Shown: piece by piece, positions 38,601 to 46,817 of the stretch
Layout: each line of letters opens with the position of its first letter
Position numbering within the stretch: position 1 is the stretch's first letter
Assembly (NCBI RefSeq): GCF_000186345.1
Contig: NC_014962.1
Location: 4,864,450-4,928,449 of the forward strand
Direction: 5' to 3'
DNA: 64,000 bases
From: Isosphaera pallida ATCC 43644
GTDB taxonomy: Bacteria > Planctomycetota > Planctomycetia > Isosphaerales > Isosphaeraceae
Translations under genes and position numbers: made by a program
The notes under the pieces: generated by a model
Database searches by the model: none
Told to the model about the DNA's origin: nothing
Seen by the model: only the letters and a program-made list of their open reading frames with translations

Positions 38601-40805
38601 GGGGTCAAAACCCAGCTAGAGACTGGAGCGCCCGCACCATCGGTCTTGGGCAACGCGATCTTCGACAACCAGGCGGGCGGCATCGGGTTCGATCCGTTGG
38701 GCGCAGGCGCGCCGCCAGTCGCGCCGGTGTTCACGGACTTTCAATTCGACGCGCAAGGCGGCGTGACCTTAAGAGGACGGGTCGCTGGGGATCCAGGTGG
38801 GTTGGCTCGGGTTGAGTTCTTCCAAGAGAATCGGACCTTCACGCCGCAACAAGCCCAGGGGCGCTTCTTCCTAGAGGCGTTGGAGATTCCTCTGGACGCT
38901 CAGGGAGTCGGTGTCTTTGAAGTGAGGCGGTTGGCGGCCACCTTCTCGGAACTGTTCACCGCGACCACGACGACGCCGACGCAAGGCACGTCAATCTTCA
39001 CGCCGATCCGCGCTGAGTTGTTGTTCCAGGTGGTTAACACCAATGATGGCGGCCTGGGCAGCTTGCGGCGGGCGATCGAAAACGCCAACCTGTTCCCGGA
39101 CGAGAATGTGATCGACTTCGACCTTTCTGCTGATCCGATTCAGACGATTCGACTGGAGACCCCCCTACCCCGTTTGACGACCCCCCTGACTATCGATGGC
39201 CTTTCCGCACCCGGAGCGCAGGCCGGCTCGCTGGGCACTGGTTCGCTAGCGCTTCCAAACATTCGGGTGGTCGTGGATGGATCGAACCTCAGTCCCAGCG
39301 GATCGACGGGACCGGACGACGGTTTTGTGATCGAAGCGCGGGTGAGACTGACAGGGTTGGCGATCGTGGGCTTCCCCGGCGCGGGGGTGCGGATCGCCGC
39401 CAACGCCGACGACGCCCAGTTGACCAATCTGTTCGTCGGGGTGGACGCCCAAGGGGTCACCGCTTTCGGTAACCGCCGCAGCGGCGTGGTGATCGAAGGC
39501 GGGACAGGTCATCGTCTCAGTGATTCGTTGATCGCGGGCAATCGGGGCGACGGCGTGGTCATTCTGGGCGGGTCGGGAATCGTCATCGAAGGGAGTCGGA
39601 TTGGAACATCCTTGAGTGGTCGTACCAGCCTGCCCAACCTTGGTAACGGCGTGGCGATTCGGGGCGGTCTGAACCATCGGGTGGTGAACGCCCTTCTCTC
39701 CGGCAACGACTTGAATGGGATCGTCCTTGAGGGAGTAGACGTGTCGGGTGTACAGGTGGAAGCCTCGCGGATCGGCACCGACTTCTCGGGCGCGTCGGCT
39801 CTGGGCAACGGCTTGGACGGGGTGGCGATTTTGAACTCGCCCAACAACCTGATCTTGGAAACTCTGATTTCTGGCAATGGACGGCTCGATGAGGGGGCCG
39901 GCGTGGTCGTCCGGGGTGCGACGGCGTTGGGCAATCGGATTGTCCTCAACACGATTGGTCTAGATGGTTCGGCTCAACAAGCGCTAGGCAACTCGGCCCA
40001 CGGCGTGTTCGTGGGCGACGGAGCGACCGGCACCTTGATTCAACGCAACGTGATCGCGGGCAACGGTGGTTTGGTTCCGGGCGTGGGGATTTACCTCTCG
40101 TCGCGCGACGCTCAAGGGAACGCCTCGGCCGATGTTCCCAGCCAAGGCAATGTGATCGCGGACAACCGCATTGGCGTGGATGGCACAGGAACCCGGGCGA
40201 TCGGGGGGTCTCAAGTGGGGGTGGTCATCGACGACCTGCCCAATAACCTGGTGCGCTCCAATGTGATTTCGGGGCACGCCATTGCGGGACTCTTGATCGC
40301 CGGAGCGCGGGCGACCGGCAACACGATTGTCGGCAACACGATCGGGCTGGACGCGGCCCGTCAAAACCCTGTGCCCAACGGCTCGCGGCTGAATGGCCGT
40401 TTGGTGGGTGAGGGTATCGCCATCAATCAATCCGTGGGCAACGTGATCGGCGGTTCGGGGGGCGACGCCAACGTGATCGGCGGTAACCTGCGGTACGGAA
40501 TCGCTCTCTTGGGGTTGGAACTCAATGCCAACCGGCTTGCGAGCAACATTCTGGGCGCGCCGGTGATCAATGGCACCGGTCCCGATGACGACGTGGCGTT
40601 GATTCCCTTGATCGCGCAGCCGACGCCGACGAATCCCATGCCTTCCCGTTCGGTCTCGCCAGGGACTCCCCAACCGGGGACACGTCCCCGGTTGGGTCAA
40701 CGTCCGCGTCCCCATGCGACACCGCGGCCGATTCTGAATTCACCGCGTCCGAGTCGTCGTCCCCCCGGTTGGCGGCTTGGTTCCAAAGGGTCGGGTCGTT
40801 CCTGA
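35643..40805 (+). CDS. Giant secreted right-handed parallel beta-helix protein
   Basis: A 1,720-residue surface or secreted protein. Near the N-terminus is LETRVVPAVFVV, a LEPR/LEDR-like motif of planctomycete exported proteins. Three SLR blocks (GTSLRAAMQQA, NTNDAGFGSLRRAL, NTNDGGLGSLRRAIENAN) each precede a beta-helix, and dozens of coils carry the unit GNRIGTNAAGTAALGNGG / GNVISGN. Between blocks are Ig-like beta segments (RLEGRIEGYNPGTIITIELF, LRGRVAGDPGGLARVEFF). Such helices typically bind or cleave polysaccharide, but no lyase residues are identifiable. Start: ATG 35643 or 35646 (or GTG 35631); none has a clear ribosome binding site. The last 55 codons are Pro/Arg-rich and may be out of frame (see findings). 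Confidence 0.88.
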   Translation: MMTRIYKQILAWMLANRRACDDRARLSRRLRIDPASTNLETRVVPAVFVVDTVADFPLGDPNGIGTSLRAAMQQAALSLDPSDTILFNIPGPAGQERLIALDPVLGPLPTIARPLVIDGYSQLGSSVNTAEFGTNATLAIRIDGTLVGNEGLLIDGYLRVVNGTVIRGLSITGFDTGILITQASGVTLEGNFVGVDTTGIGPGVGNNVGVRVELASSSILIGGNLAARNLIAGNQRGLVLNNSNAIIQNNTIARNAGDGVTVSSFSPVSVENNTIRENTGFGVTSHSGRAPNVLGNVISQNALGGIGFGLGNPVGPPAPVFMQAFHDEPGFARLEGRIEGYNPGTIITIELFRDNVSLIPQGDTPLPRLTIPIPLNGVGTFSVPVPTTSLIDTFTATATWIDESGQGTSVFVPVTSMLNLVVTNTNDAGFGSLRRALDNAAFYFSTNLATITFAIPGTGVQTIRPLTPLPPIRSPIVLDGYSQLGSSVNTAEFGTNATLAIRIDGTLVGNEGLLIDGDLGEVNGTVIRGLSITGFDTGILITQASGVTLQGNFLGVDPSGISPGGENNVGLRVESSSNIQIGGDRAARNLIAGNITFGAFLNEVSNLRIQGNLIGTNAAGTAAIPNGVTGLQILGGSNHLIGGGDPGQGNLIAGNGGEGVLAQGVDGLGVQGNRIGTNAAGTAALGNGGSGVFVGVNPLNQVASQNVTIGGSSPGAGNVVSGNLGEGISVQGVNGVVIQGNRIGTDAMGTAAIPNRFAGIAVGRDSSLLTPSSNIVIGGPDPNAGNVISGNFSNIVLLAVNGVTIQGNRIGTNAAGTIALDNRGFGVFVGDDSPSQPRVFSTNVTIGGATPNAGNVISGNPLAGVHLSGVIGATLQGNRIGTNAEGTATLSNGEGVLVTNSSSNIVIGGAASGAGNLISGNAGAGIRLGVVNQVAVQGNRIGVGLNGTTALPNGGDGVNVEPGATPLTIGGVSAAASNVIAFNGGFGVKTQLETGAPAPSVLGNAIFDNQAGGIGFDPLGAGAPPVAPVFTDFQFDAQGGVTLRGRVAGDPGGLARVEFFQENRTFTPQQAQGRFFLEALEIPLDAQGVGVFEVRRLAATFSELFTATTTTPTQGTSIFTPIRAELLFQVVNTNDGGLGSLRRAIENANLFPDENVIDFDLSADPIQTIRLETPLPRLTTPLTIDGLSAPGAQAGSLGTGSLALPNIRVVVDGSNLSPSGSTGPDDGFVIEARVRLTGLAIVGFPGAGVRIAANADDAQLTNLFVGVDAQGVTAFGNRRSGVVIEGGTGHRLSDSLIAGNRGDGVVILGGSGIVIEGSRIGTSLSGRTSLPNLGNGVAIRGGLNHRVVNALLSGNDLNGIVLEGVDVSGVQVEASRIGTDFSGASALGNGLDGVAILNSPNNLILETLISGNGRLDEGAGVVVRGATALGNRIVLNTIGLDGSAQQALGNSAHGVFVGDGATGTLIQRNVIAGNGGLVPGVGIYLSSRDAQGNASADVPSQGNVIADNRIGVDGTGTRAIGGSQVGVVIDDLPNNLVRSNVISGHAIAGLLIAGARATGNTIVGNTIGLDAARQNPVPNGSRLNGRLVGEGIAINQSVGNVIGGSGGDANVIGGNLRYGIALLGLELNANRLASNILGAPVINGTGPDDDVALIPLIAQPTPTNPMPSRSVSPGTPQPGTRPRLGQRPRPHATPRPILNSPRPSRRPPGWRLGSKGSGRS
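35994..36205 (+). repeat. Internal duplication, copy 1 (212 nt)
   Basis: Copy 1 of a 212-nt segment repeated 1,083 nt downstream, in frame (361 codons). Only 4 positions differ, including just one silent change, so the two copies are very recent or are homogenised. It encodes the coil starting DGYSQLGSSVNTAEFGTNAT. Confidence 0.95.
37077..37288 (+). repeat. Internal duplication, copy 2 (212 nt)
   Basis: Copy 2 of the same segment. It lies after the second SLR block, in the same relation to that block as copy 1 has to the first, so each SLR unit starts its helix with the same coil. Confidence 0.95.
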
Positions 40806-41102
40806 TTCGGCAGGGGTTGTGAAGACCGCATGAAGGTGGTTTGGGGGCTTCGGATCGGCATCGTCTTGACCGCGGCCCCCGCTCCCCTACGATGGAAGAG
40901 GTACCCAAGCGCGTCGCGGTGGTTTGGTCCTGATCTAGGATTTGACTCGCCCGCGGCGGGGTAACCTTTCTGTTTCAGTATCCATTCGGATGCACAACTC
41001 CGGCGGCCTTCCGATCGACTTGGTGAGCAGCTGTGTGCCTCTTTCTCCCCAAGACGATTTTCTCGCGCCGTCTTCTCCCGCTTCCGCGACGGGAACCACG
41101 CC

Positions 41103-42614
41103 GTGATTGAGCATCGCCCCCGCCTGGCCCTCTCGGTTGCCGAAGACGGTTGCGTTCCCTCGTTGGCCACGCTGGCGCTTCTCGCCGGTTTGAGTGAACG
41201 GGGCATGAAGGTTCAGCATTTCCGAACTCGGTCCTGCTTGACGGGTTTGGAGACCTACGCCCGGGCTACTGGATTTCACCCCCGCCACCTCGACCCGTGG
41301 TTGATGGGACGGGAAACCTGTCAGGCCGCGTTCCACCACGGCGGACGCCACGCCGATCTCGCCGTGATCGAGGGCCATCTGCCCCCTCGCAGTCACCTCT
41401 ATCCTCAAAAAGATCTCCCGACCCTCTCTTCCTCCTGCCAAGCGGCCTTTTCATCACCTTGCCTTGGGGATTTAAATTGCCCTGAAGGCCAAGAGCTTTG
41501 CGACCGTCACGAACCCGAGTTTGCCTCTGGTGGTCTGGCCAGTCTCTGCGAGACGCTGGATTTGCCTAAGGTGGCCGTGGTCTCCTGTCGAGGGTTGGAG
41601 GGATTTCATCTGCCTCCCCTGCCCGAGGGGATCGACGCGGTTCTGCTCGACGGCCTGGAGCATCCCGAAGAGATCGACGCGCTGCGGCATGTGTTCGAGG
41701 TGTTCTGGCGTCTGCCGGTTCTCGCCGCGATTGAAGCCTTTCCAGAGTTTCGCCGATTGGTGGCGTCCGACCATTTCCTGGTGGGACGTGACGACGAACT
41801 CCTGCATGAGCTGGCGCGCTCCTTTTTGCAAACGGCCGATCTCGACTTGCTTCATCAGCTGATCAAACGTCCGTTTCATCATGCGCGGCCCTTCTCGTTC
41901 ATTCCGGCTCGTCAAGGTTGTTTCCGAGTCGCCCTAGCGCAGGACGACGCCTTTGACACCTATTTCCCGGACACCCTGGAGGCCTTGGAACACCTTGGGG
42001 CGGATCTCGTGGAGTTTTCGCCTCTGAGAGACGATCAGGTGCCGCCGGATTGCGACCTCATTTTGTTGGGGTGCGGCCATCCCGATCAGTTCGCTAGCGA
42101 ACTTGCGGCGAATCTTTCGATGATTTACTCGCTCCGCGCTTCGGTCTGTCGAGGTACCCGTCTTTACGCCGAGGGGGGAGGCGCGGCTTGGCTGGCGGAG
42201 GCGTTGGAGGTGGACGGCCAGGTTGTTCCAGGCGTGGGACTCTTCCCCGGCGTGGTCGCTCAGCGGTTGCGAACCTCCGCCGGGTCGCAACGGGTCTGCC
42301 GGGTGTTGCGACACGACACTTGGCTGGGAAGTTGTGGTCAAGTGGTCCGGGGTTACGCTACGCCTCATTGGCGGTTTCAAATCCATTCCTCGGACTCTTC
42401 AGGACCAAATGGTTTTCCACGCCATGCGGCGGTCCAAACTCTAACTTGTTCTGGCGATATGGTTGGGCGTCACCGCGCGGTGGCCAGTTTGGTGCATTTG
42501 CATCTGACCGCGTTGCCGGAGTTTCTGGCGGCCTTCGCCTCGCAGTCAGTTCCCCTTAATGGATCGGCGACCATTTCGCCGTCGATTCGGCCCGCACCCG
42601 GTCATTCGTCTTGA
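41103..42614 (+). CDS. CobB/CbiA-like (cobyrinate a,c-diamide synthase) homologue lacking catalytic motifs
   Basis: A 503-residue protein with the layout of cobyrinate a,c-diamide synthase: an N-terminal CbiA-type ATPase domain and a C-terminal class I glutamine amidotransferase domain. Family marks remain: HPRHLDPWLMG, ADLAVIEG, VAVVSCRGLEG, CFRVALAQDDAFDTYFPDTLEAL, LVEFSPLRDD, LILLGCGHPDQFA and LVHLHLTALPEF. The P-loop expected near residues 10-18 (GxxSGxGKT) reads AEDGCVPSL. The glutaminase nucleophile of YAECGG is replaced by Gly (residue 358, YAEGGG), while the C-terminal His-x-His is kept. So it is probably a pseudoenzyme or has a new activity. It begins with GTG 41103, immediately before the RPRLALSV strand. 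No cobalamin genes are next to it. Confidence 0.8.
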   Translation: MIEHRPRLALSVAEDGCVPSLATLALLAGLSERGMKVQHFRTRSCLTGLETYARATGFHPRHLDPWLMGRETCQAAFHHGGRHADLAVIEGHLPPRSHLYPQKDLPTLSSSCQAAFSSPCLGDLNCPEGQELCDRHEPEFASGGLASLCETLDLPKVAVVSCRGLEGFHLPPLPEGIDAVLLDGLEHPEEIDALRHVFEVFWRLPVLAAIEAFPEFRRLVASDHFLVGRDDELLHELARSFLQTADLDLLHQLIKRPFHHARPFSFIPARQGCFRVALAQDDAFDTYFPDTLEALEHLGADLVEFSPLRDDQVPPDCDLILLGCGHPDQFASELAANLSMIYSLRASVCRGTRLYAEGGGAAWLAEALEVDGQVVPGVGLFPGVVAQRLRTSAGSQRVCRVLRHDTWLGSCGQVVRGYATPHWRFQIHSSDSSGPNGFPRHAAVQTLTCSGDMVGRHRAVASLVHLHLTALPEFLAAFASQSVPLNGSATISPSIRPAPGHSS

Positions 42615-42758
42615 CCCACTCCCAAGACGCAACGCGGAAATCCGAATTGTATCAAATCAAATCGAATTGTCTTGACCGACGGAGCGAAATCGGCTCTGAT
42701 CCCTCTCATGTCGCGCCAGGAGGGCGCTGCCCTGTCCCTCGCAAGGATTGTGGTCTTC

Positions 42759-43610
42759 ATGGTCTTGACTCCCGATCAATCCGTCGCCCCGTCATCGACC
42801 ATCATCGAGCCTTCTCCTCGACGAGCTCAGCGCTCGATCGGTCGTGCGGCGCTCTGGGTTCTGGGAAGCCTCGGTCTGATCGTGGCGCTGCTAGGGTTGA
42901 TCCCTCGCGCTCTGCGTTATGAACCGCCGTTCTATCGAGCCGCGTTAGCCACACCGCCAGAGACGCGCCGGCTTCAATCCGAGCGGTTCCTCGCTACCTT
43001 GCTCGATCTTCGAAACGACATGGCAAACGAGCCAGTCTGGGAAACACGCTGGACCGAGGATCAAGTCAATAGCTGGTTGGCCGAACATCTGGAGCTGGAT
43101 TCTGAAGGGATTTTGGCGCTTCCCCACGATGCATCCGTTTGGCAACCTCGATTGGGCTTCGAGCGTGATCGAGCGCGTCTGGCGTTTCGGGGCCGTCTGT
43201 TGGGTTTGGAGACGGTTTTCGAGGCGGTGTTCTCGGTCGTGTACGACTCCAACGGCGACTCGAACTTATCGGCCACGGGGGTGGAACACCCTGCTTGTGG
43301 TCTGGTTCTGGAGATCGAGTCGGTTTCGGCGGGCTTGGTTCCGTTGCCTGTCGGCTTCGTGGCCGATCGCTTGCTTGAGCGTGGCGTCTGGCCTGGATTT
43401 GTCCTCAAACGCGATCCCACCTCGAACCATCCGGGCCGACTGCTCGTGACGCTGGATTCCGAAGGTCAATCGATTCTGACCAGATTGAGTCGATTGGAAA
43501 TCCTTCAGGGAGCGGTACGGCTCACGGGAGGCCAACTCGCTGACCCCGCCTCCTCTCCCTTTGTGGTGGGGGATCGATCCGCCTCGGACCAGCCCGCGGC
43601 GCGTCGTTGA
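42759..43610 (+). CDS. Membrane-anchored protein of unknown function
   Basis: A 283-residue protein from ATG 42759; in-frame starts at 42672 or 42708 would add up to 29 residues. One N-terminal helix (AALWVLGSLGLIVALLGLIP) is followed by a soluble domain with TRWTEDQVNSWLAEHL near its start and beta-rich segments (RLAFRGRLLGLETVFEAVFSVVY, LLVTLDSEGQSILTRLSRLEI). The WTEDQVNSWL element resembles the start of YpmS/DUF2140-like domains; this is a weak resemblance. It follows the CobB-like gene by 144 nt on the same strand and converges with a kinase gene. The product is probably extracytoplasmic. Function unknown. Confidence 0.7.
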   Translation: MVLTPDQSVAPSSTIIEPSPRRAQRSIGRAALWVLGSLGLIVALLGLIPRALRYEPPFYRAALATPPETRRLQSERFLATLLDLRNDMANEPVWETRWTEDQVNSWLAEHLELDSEGILALPHDASVWQPRLGFERDRARLAFRGRLLGLETVFEAVFSVVYDSNGDSNLSATGVEHPACGLVLEIESVSAGLVPLPVGFVADRLLERGVWPGFVLKRDPTSNHPGRLLVTLDSEGQSILTRLSRLEILQGAVRLTGGQLADPASSPFVVGDRSASDQPAARR

Positions 43611-43648
43611 TGAGGTTGGGAACGGAACCCCACGGACGCGGTTTGAGG

Positions 43649-43662
43649 GTTCCACGTGAAAC
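43649..43662. other. parS-like site (degenerate)
   Basis: GTTCCACGTGAAAC, one mismatch from the 14-nt parS core GTTTCACGTGAAAC (13 of the 16 full-consensus bases), in the short gap between convergent genes. Confidence 0.5.
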
Positions 43663-43711
43663 GCGCTCCCAATCTTTCCCAATTGAGGAGCATGAACGAG
43701 TCAGGATGACT

Positions 43712-45223
43712 TTAGAGATCGAACCAGTAGAGGATTGCCAGCCAGATGGCCAGCATCCAGCCGAGGAGCGCTAGCAGGCTGACGGTGGTCAAGGTAGGCC
43801 GCGTCAAGAGGCAACGACAAATCCGCTCCATCCAGGAGATCTGGCGCGCTGCGATGGGGCGGCGATCCAAGACACGCTCTAGGTCGTCGGCCAACGCTTG
43901 AGCGCAGGGGTAACGGTTGGCCGGGGACCGCTCCAGACATTTGAGGATGATCGTTTCCAGGTCGCGTGGCAACTCGGGACGCCGTTCACGGGGGGGGACC
44001 ACTCGGTCGTAGACCACCCGATGAATTGTTTCGGAGGGAGTGGCTCCGTGGAACGGGGTTTGGCCCATCAGCATTTCATAAAGGATGACCCCCAGCGAAT
44101 AGACGTCAGTGGCCGGTCCCACTTGGTCGAGCTGGCCGGTTGCTAGTTCTGGGGCAATATAGTCGGGTGAGCCGCGAACTGTGCCGGGACGTTCTTCGGG
44201 AGGACAGCGCAAGTCGAAGCGACGGGCCAGGCCAAAGTCACCCACCTTGGGGTCGCAGCTCCAGAAGGGAGCGTTGGGATCACCTTCCATGAGGATGTTG
44301 GCTGGCTTCAGGTCGAGATGAATGACGCCTCGGCGATGCATCGCCTCCACCGCGATCGCCAGGGTTCGGATCAGTCGCACTGTCTCGCGGATCGGCTGCA
44401 GGGTTCCTGGCGGCATGAGACGATCGGCAAGACTGCCGCCGCGAACGTACTCCATCACATAGTAGGGAAGCCCGTCATGTTCGCCCGAATCGATTACCTG
44501 AACGATGTTGGGATGGCGAATCCGCGCCACCATCTCGGCCTCGCGGACGAAGCGGGTTTTCTCCTCGGCACTGGTTTGCGAATCGTGGATGAGGACGATT
44601 TTGACCGCCACCAGGCGATACAACGTAAGTTGCTGGGCGACATAGACCTCGCCCATTCCTCCCCGCCCGAGAAGCCGCAAAAAGTCGTAACCAGGGATCC
44701 GTGGAATCCGAGGCCGTCGAGTAAGACTGGGCGACGAGGAAACCGAGTCGGTCGCGGATGACCTTGGCAGGTGAGTCTGCCCTAGGCCAAGCTCGGAGGC
44801 GACGCAATTGAGCGAGGCTGTGGATGGCTCCTGGGCGACGTCAGTAGTGAGCAGGAAGCTTGCACTGGCGTGCGAATGATGATTCAACTCGCTGTCCGTT
44901 TCGCTCGCATGCGCTGACACTGAAGGCGAGGTCCTGACTCCAACCTGGATTTGCGTGGTCTTCGAGGATGGTTTGGTCTGAACTGTCACAATTCGGGTGG
45001 TGGAACGACTTCGATCGATCGAGGCATCCTGACAAGTGAGAAATGAATCGACCGGATCGTCCAAGACGATCGAAACCAGCGCAATCTCCTCTTCGTCGAG
45101 GGTTGACTCGCCCGATTTTGCGGTGACCATTTCGAATGAATCCACAGCGGGCGACGACGACTCGTCGGACGAATCCAAATCTGAAGTGGGTTTGGAATGG
45201 GGCGGGGGAAACGCTGAAGTCAT
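43712..45223 (-). CDS. Ser/Thr protein kinase, tail-anchored, non-RD type
   Basis: A 503-residue Hanks-type kinase. Residues about 1-175 are Ser/Thr/Asp-rich, probably disordered and a possible phosphorylation region. The kinase domain has GRGGMGEVYVAQ (glycine loop), VAVKIVLIHD (Lys), HLDLKPANILME (catalytic loop, HLD in place of HRD), VGDFGLARRFD (DFG) and SPDYIAPELATG, and ends near ALADDLERVLDRRP. After it a single C-terminal hydrophobic stretch (TTVSLLALLGWMLAIWLAILYW) ends the protein, so there is no extracellular sensor domain. ATG 45223 has GAGG upstream. The absence of the Arg before the catalytic Asp suggests it is not controlled by activation-loop phosphorylation. Convergent with the membrane protein gene. 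Confidence 0.92.
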   Translation of the reverse strand: MTSAFPPPHSKPTSDLDSSDESSSPAVDSFEMVTAKSGESTLDEEEIALVSIVLDDPVDSFLTCQDASIDRSRSTTRIVTVQTKPSSKTTQIQVGVRTSPSVSAHASETDSELNHHSHASASFLLTTDVAQEPSTASLNCVASELGLGQTHLPRSSATDSVSSSPSLTRRPRIPRIPGYDFLRLLGRGGMGEVYVAQQLTLYRLVAVKIVLIHDSQTSAEEKTRFVREAEMVARIRHPNIVQVIDSGEHDGLPYYVMEYVRGGSLADRLMPPGTLQPIRETVRLIRTLAIAVEAMHRRGVIHLDLKPANILMEGDPNAPFWSCDPKVGDFGLARRFDLRCPPEERPGTVRGSPDYIAPELATGQLDQVGPATDVYSLGVILYEMLMGQTPFHGATPSETIHRVVYDRVVPPRERRPELPRDLETIILKCLERSPANRYPCAQALADDLERVLDRRPIAARQISWMERICRCLLTRPTLTTVSLLALLGWMLAIWLAILYWFDL

Positions 45224-45323
45224 CGTCGCCAATCCTCGTTTCGGCAAGGGGAGAATCCGACACGCAACAAAGAAAGTCGTTGCCGGCGTCTCGCTCCTCC
45301 TCCCCTTCCCTGGAGCTTCTCCC

Positions 45324-46466
45324 CTATGAGGAACGAACGCGACCTTGAGCCTCGTCGATCAGAGTTCGAAATTCATCGAATAAGTAATGGCTGTCATGAG
45401 GTCCAGCAGACGCCTCGGGGTGGTACTGTACAGCAAAGATCGGCAACGCGCGGTGACGCAGTCCTTCAAGGGTACGATCGTTGAGGTTGAAGTGGGTGGC
45501 CCGAACCACTTCGGGCAACGACGAAGGATCCACCGCGAAACCGTGATTCTGAGTGGTGATCTCAACTCGCCCCGTCGCTTCGTGACGAACCGGATGGTTG
45601 GCTCCGCGGTGCCCAAACTTGAGTTTATACGTTTTCCCGCCCAAAGCTAGACCCAGCAGTTGATGACCGAGACAGATTCCAAAGATCGGCACGCCATCGG
45701 CTTCGGCGGCATCTCGAATCAACCGGCGAATGGTGGCAATGGCTCCCTCCAGCGGCTCGGGGTCACCAGGGCCGTTGGAGAGGAAAATTCCAGCGGGGCG
45801 GCGTTCCAGAACCGCCTCGGCCGGAGTGTTGCCGGGAAGGATGGTGGTCCGACATCCCCGCGCGGTCAAGTGTCGAGGAATGTTCCACTTCATGCCGAAA
45901 TCGAGCGCGACCACATCGACCCAAGGTTGGGTGGGAGCGACCCGCGGCGACTCGTCCCAAACGGTCGCCGTCTCGGGAACCACCTCGCGTACAAGGTCGC
46001 GCCCCACCAAGCCGGGAGACTGTCTTGCCTTCTCCACAAGGGAGGCGTCATCGAGATCAATCTGGGATAACACCCCTTTGAGCGCCCCGACAGTTCGCAG
46101 ACGCCTAACCAACGCGCGGGTGTCGATTCCCTCCAGACCAGGAATCCCGTGGGTTTTCAAGTAGTGATCCAAATCGGTTTCGGCCCGATGGTTGGAGACG
46201 CAACGCGACAGTTCACGAATGACGAATCCCCGAACACGTGGGCGCGCGCTTTCAGCGTCGGCAGTGTTGACCCCGTAGTTGCCAATCTGGGGGTAGGTCA
46301 TCGTCACGATCTGCCCATGATAGGACGGATCGGTGACGATCTCCTGATATCCCGTCATACTGGTGTTGAAGACCACTTCGCCGTCGGTTTCGGTCTCCGC
46401 GCCAAAGCCCCGACCGACGAACACCGTTCCATCCTCCAGCGCCAGTTTGGCGATCCGCGACGCCAT
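45324..46466 (-). CDS. carA: Carbamoyl-phosphate synthase small subunit
   Basis: A 380-residue glutaminase subunit that supplies ammonia to CarB for arginine and pyrimidine synthesis. Marks: LALEDGTVFVGRGFG, GEVVFNTSMTGYQEIVTDPSYHGQIV, TYPQIGNYG, ALDFGMKWNIPRHL, LSNGPGDPEPLEGAI, the catalytic Cys in FGICLGHQLLGLALGG, TTQNHGFAVD and the His-Glu pair in YHPEASAGPHDS. ATG 46466 has AAGGAGAG immediately upstream, which settles the start; the frame stays open 78 codons further. CarB is not adjacent. The neighbour downstream is the kinase, 100 nt away on the same strand. Confidence 0.97.
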   Translation of the reverse strand: MASRIAKLALEDGTVFVGRGFGAETETDGEVVFNTSMTGYQEIVTDPSYHGQIVTMTYPQIGNYGVNTADAESARPRVRGFVIRELSRCVSNHRAETDLDHYLKTHGIPGLEGIDTRALVRRLRTVGALKGVLSQIDLDDASLVEKARQSPGLVGRDLVREVVPETATVWDESPRVAPTQPWVDVVALDFGMKWNIPRHLTARGCRTTILPGNTPAEAVLERRPAGIFLSNGPGDPEPLEGAIATIRRLIRDAAEADGVPIFGICLGHQLLGLALGGKTYKLKFGHRGANHPVRHEATGRVEITTQNHGFAVDPSSLPEVVRATHFNLNDRTLEGLRHRALPIFAVQYHPEASAGPHDSHYLFDEFRTLIDEAQGRVRSS

Positions 46467-46817
46467 CGACTCTCCTTGGGATACGCAATCCCCGTTCCCC
46501 GCTGATCCTCGAACCCGCGACGCCTTCGCGTTCCTCGAACCTTCCCCTTTGACCTGAATCCAAGTCAGCCCCTTATGAGAACACCGTGACGCCAAGTCCA
46601 CCCCTAATGAAGTCCATCCTGATTGACGTTGCATAACTGGTTGCGACCTTGGCGCTCGCAATCGCTCTTTGATCCTAACACGTTCCGGCGTTTGCTTCAT
46701 CCCGCCTTACCGACTGGTGGCGAGAAAAGACCGTCGCCCGCGTGGGTTGAGCACGAGCGACGGTTGGATTGACCAACACAGAATGGGAGAATCGGTTGAG
46801 ACACGCCGCTAGTTTGG
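46467..46817. other. Intergenic region of 351 nt
   Basis: Lies between the carA start and the oxidoreductase stop, both on the minus strand. It holds the terminator of the oxidoreductase gene (46722-46764) and must hold the carA promoter. I see no coding frame with protein-like composition and no clear leader-peptide attenuator. Confidence 0.45.
46722..46764 (-). terminator. Intrinsic terminator candidate after the Gfo/Idh gene
   Basis: On the minus strand an 8-bp stem ACCGTCGC / GCGACGGT, with an inner CGTG / CACG stem, is followed by TCTTTTCTC. It lies about 54 nt after the oxidoreductase stop, so it fits a rho-independent terminator for that gene. Confidence 0.6.
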
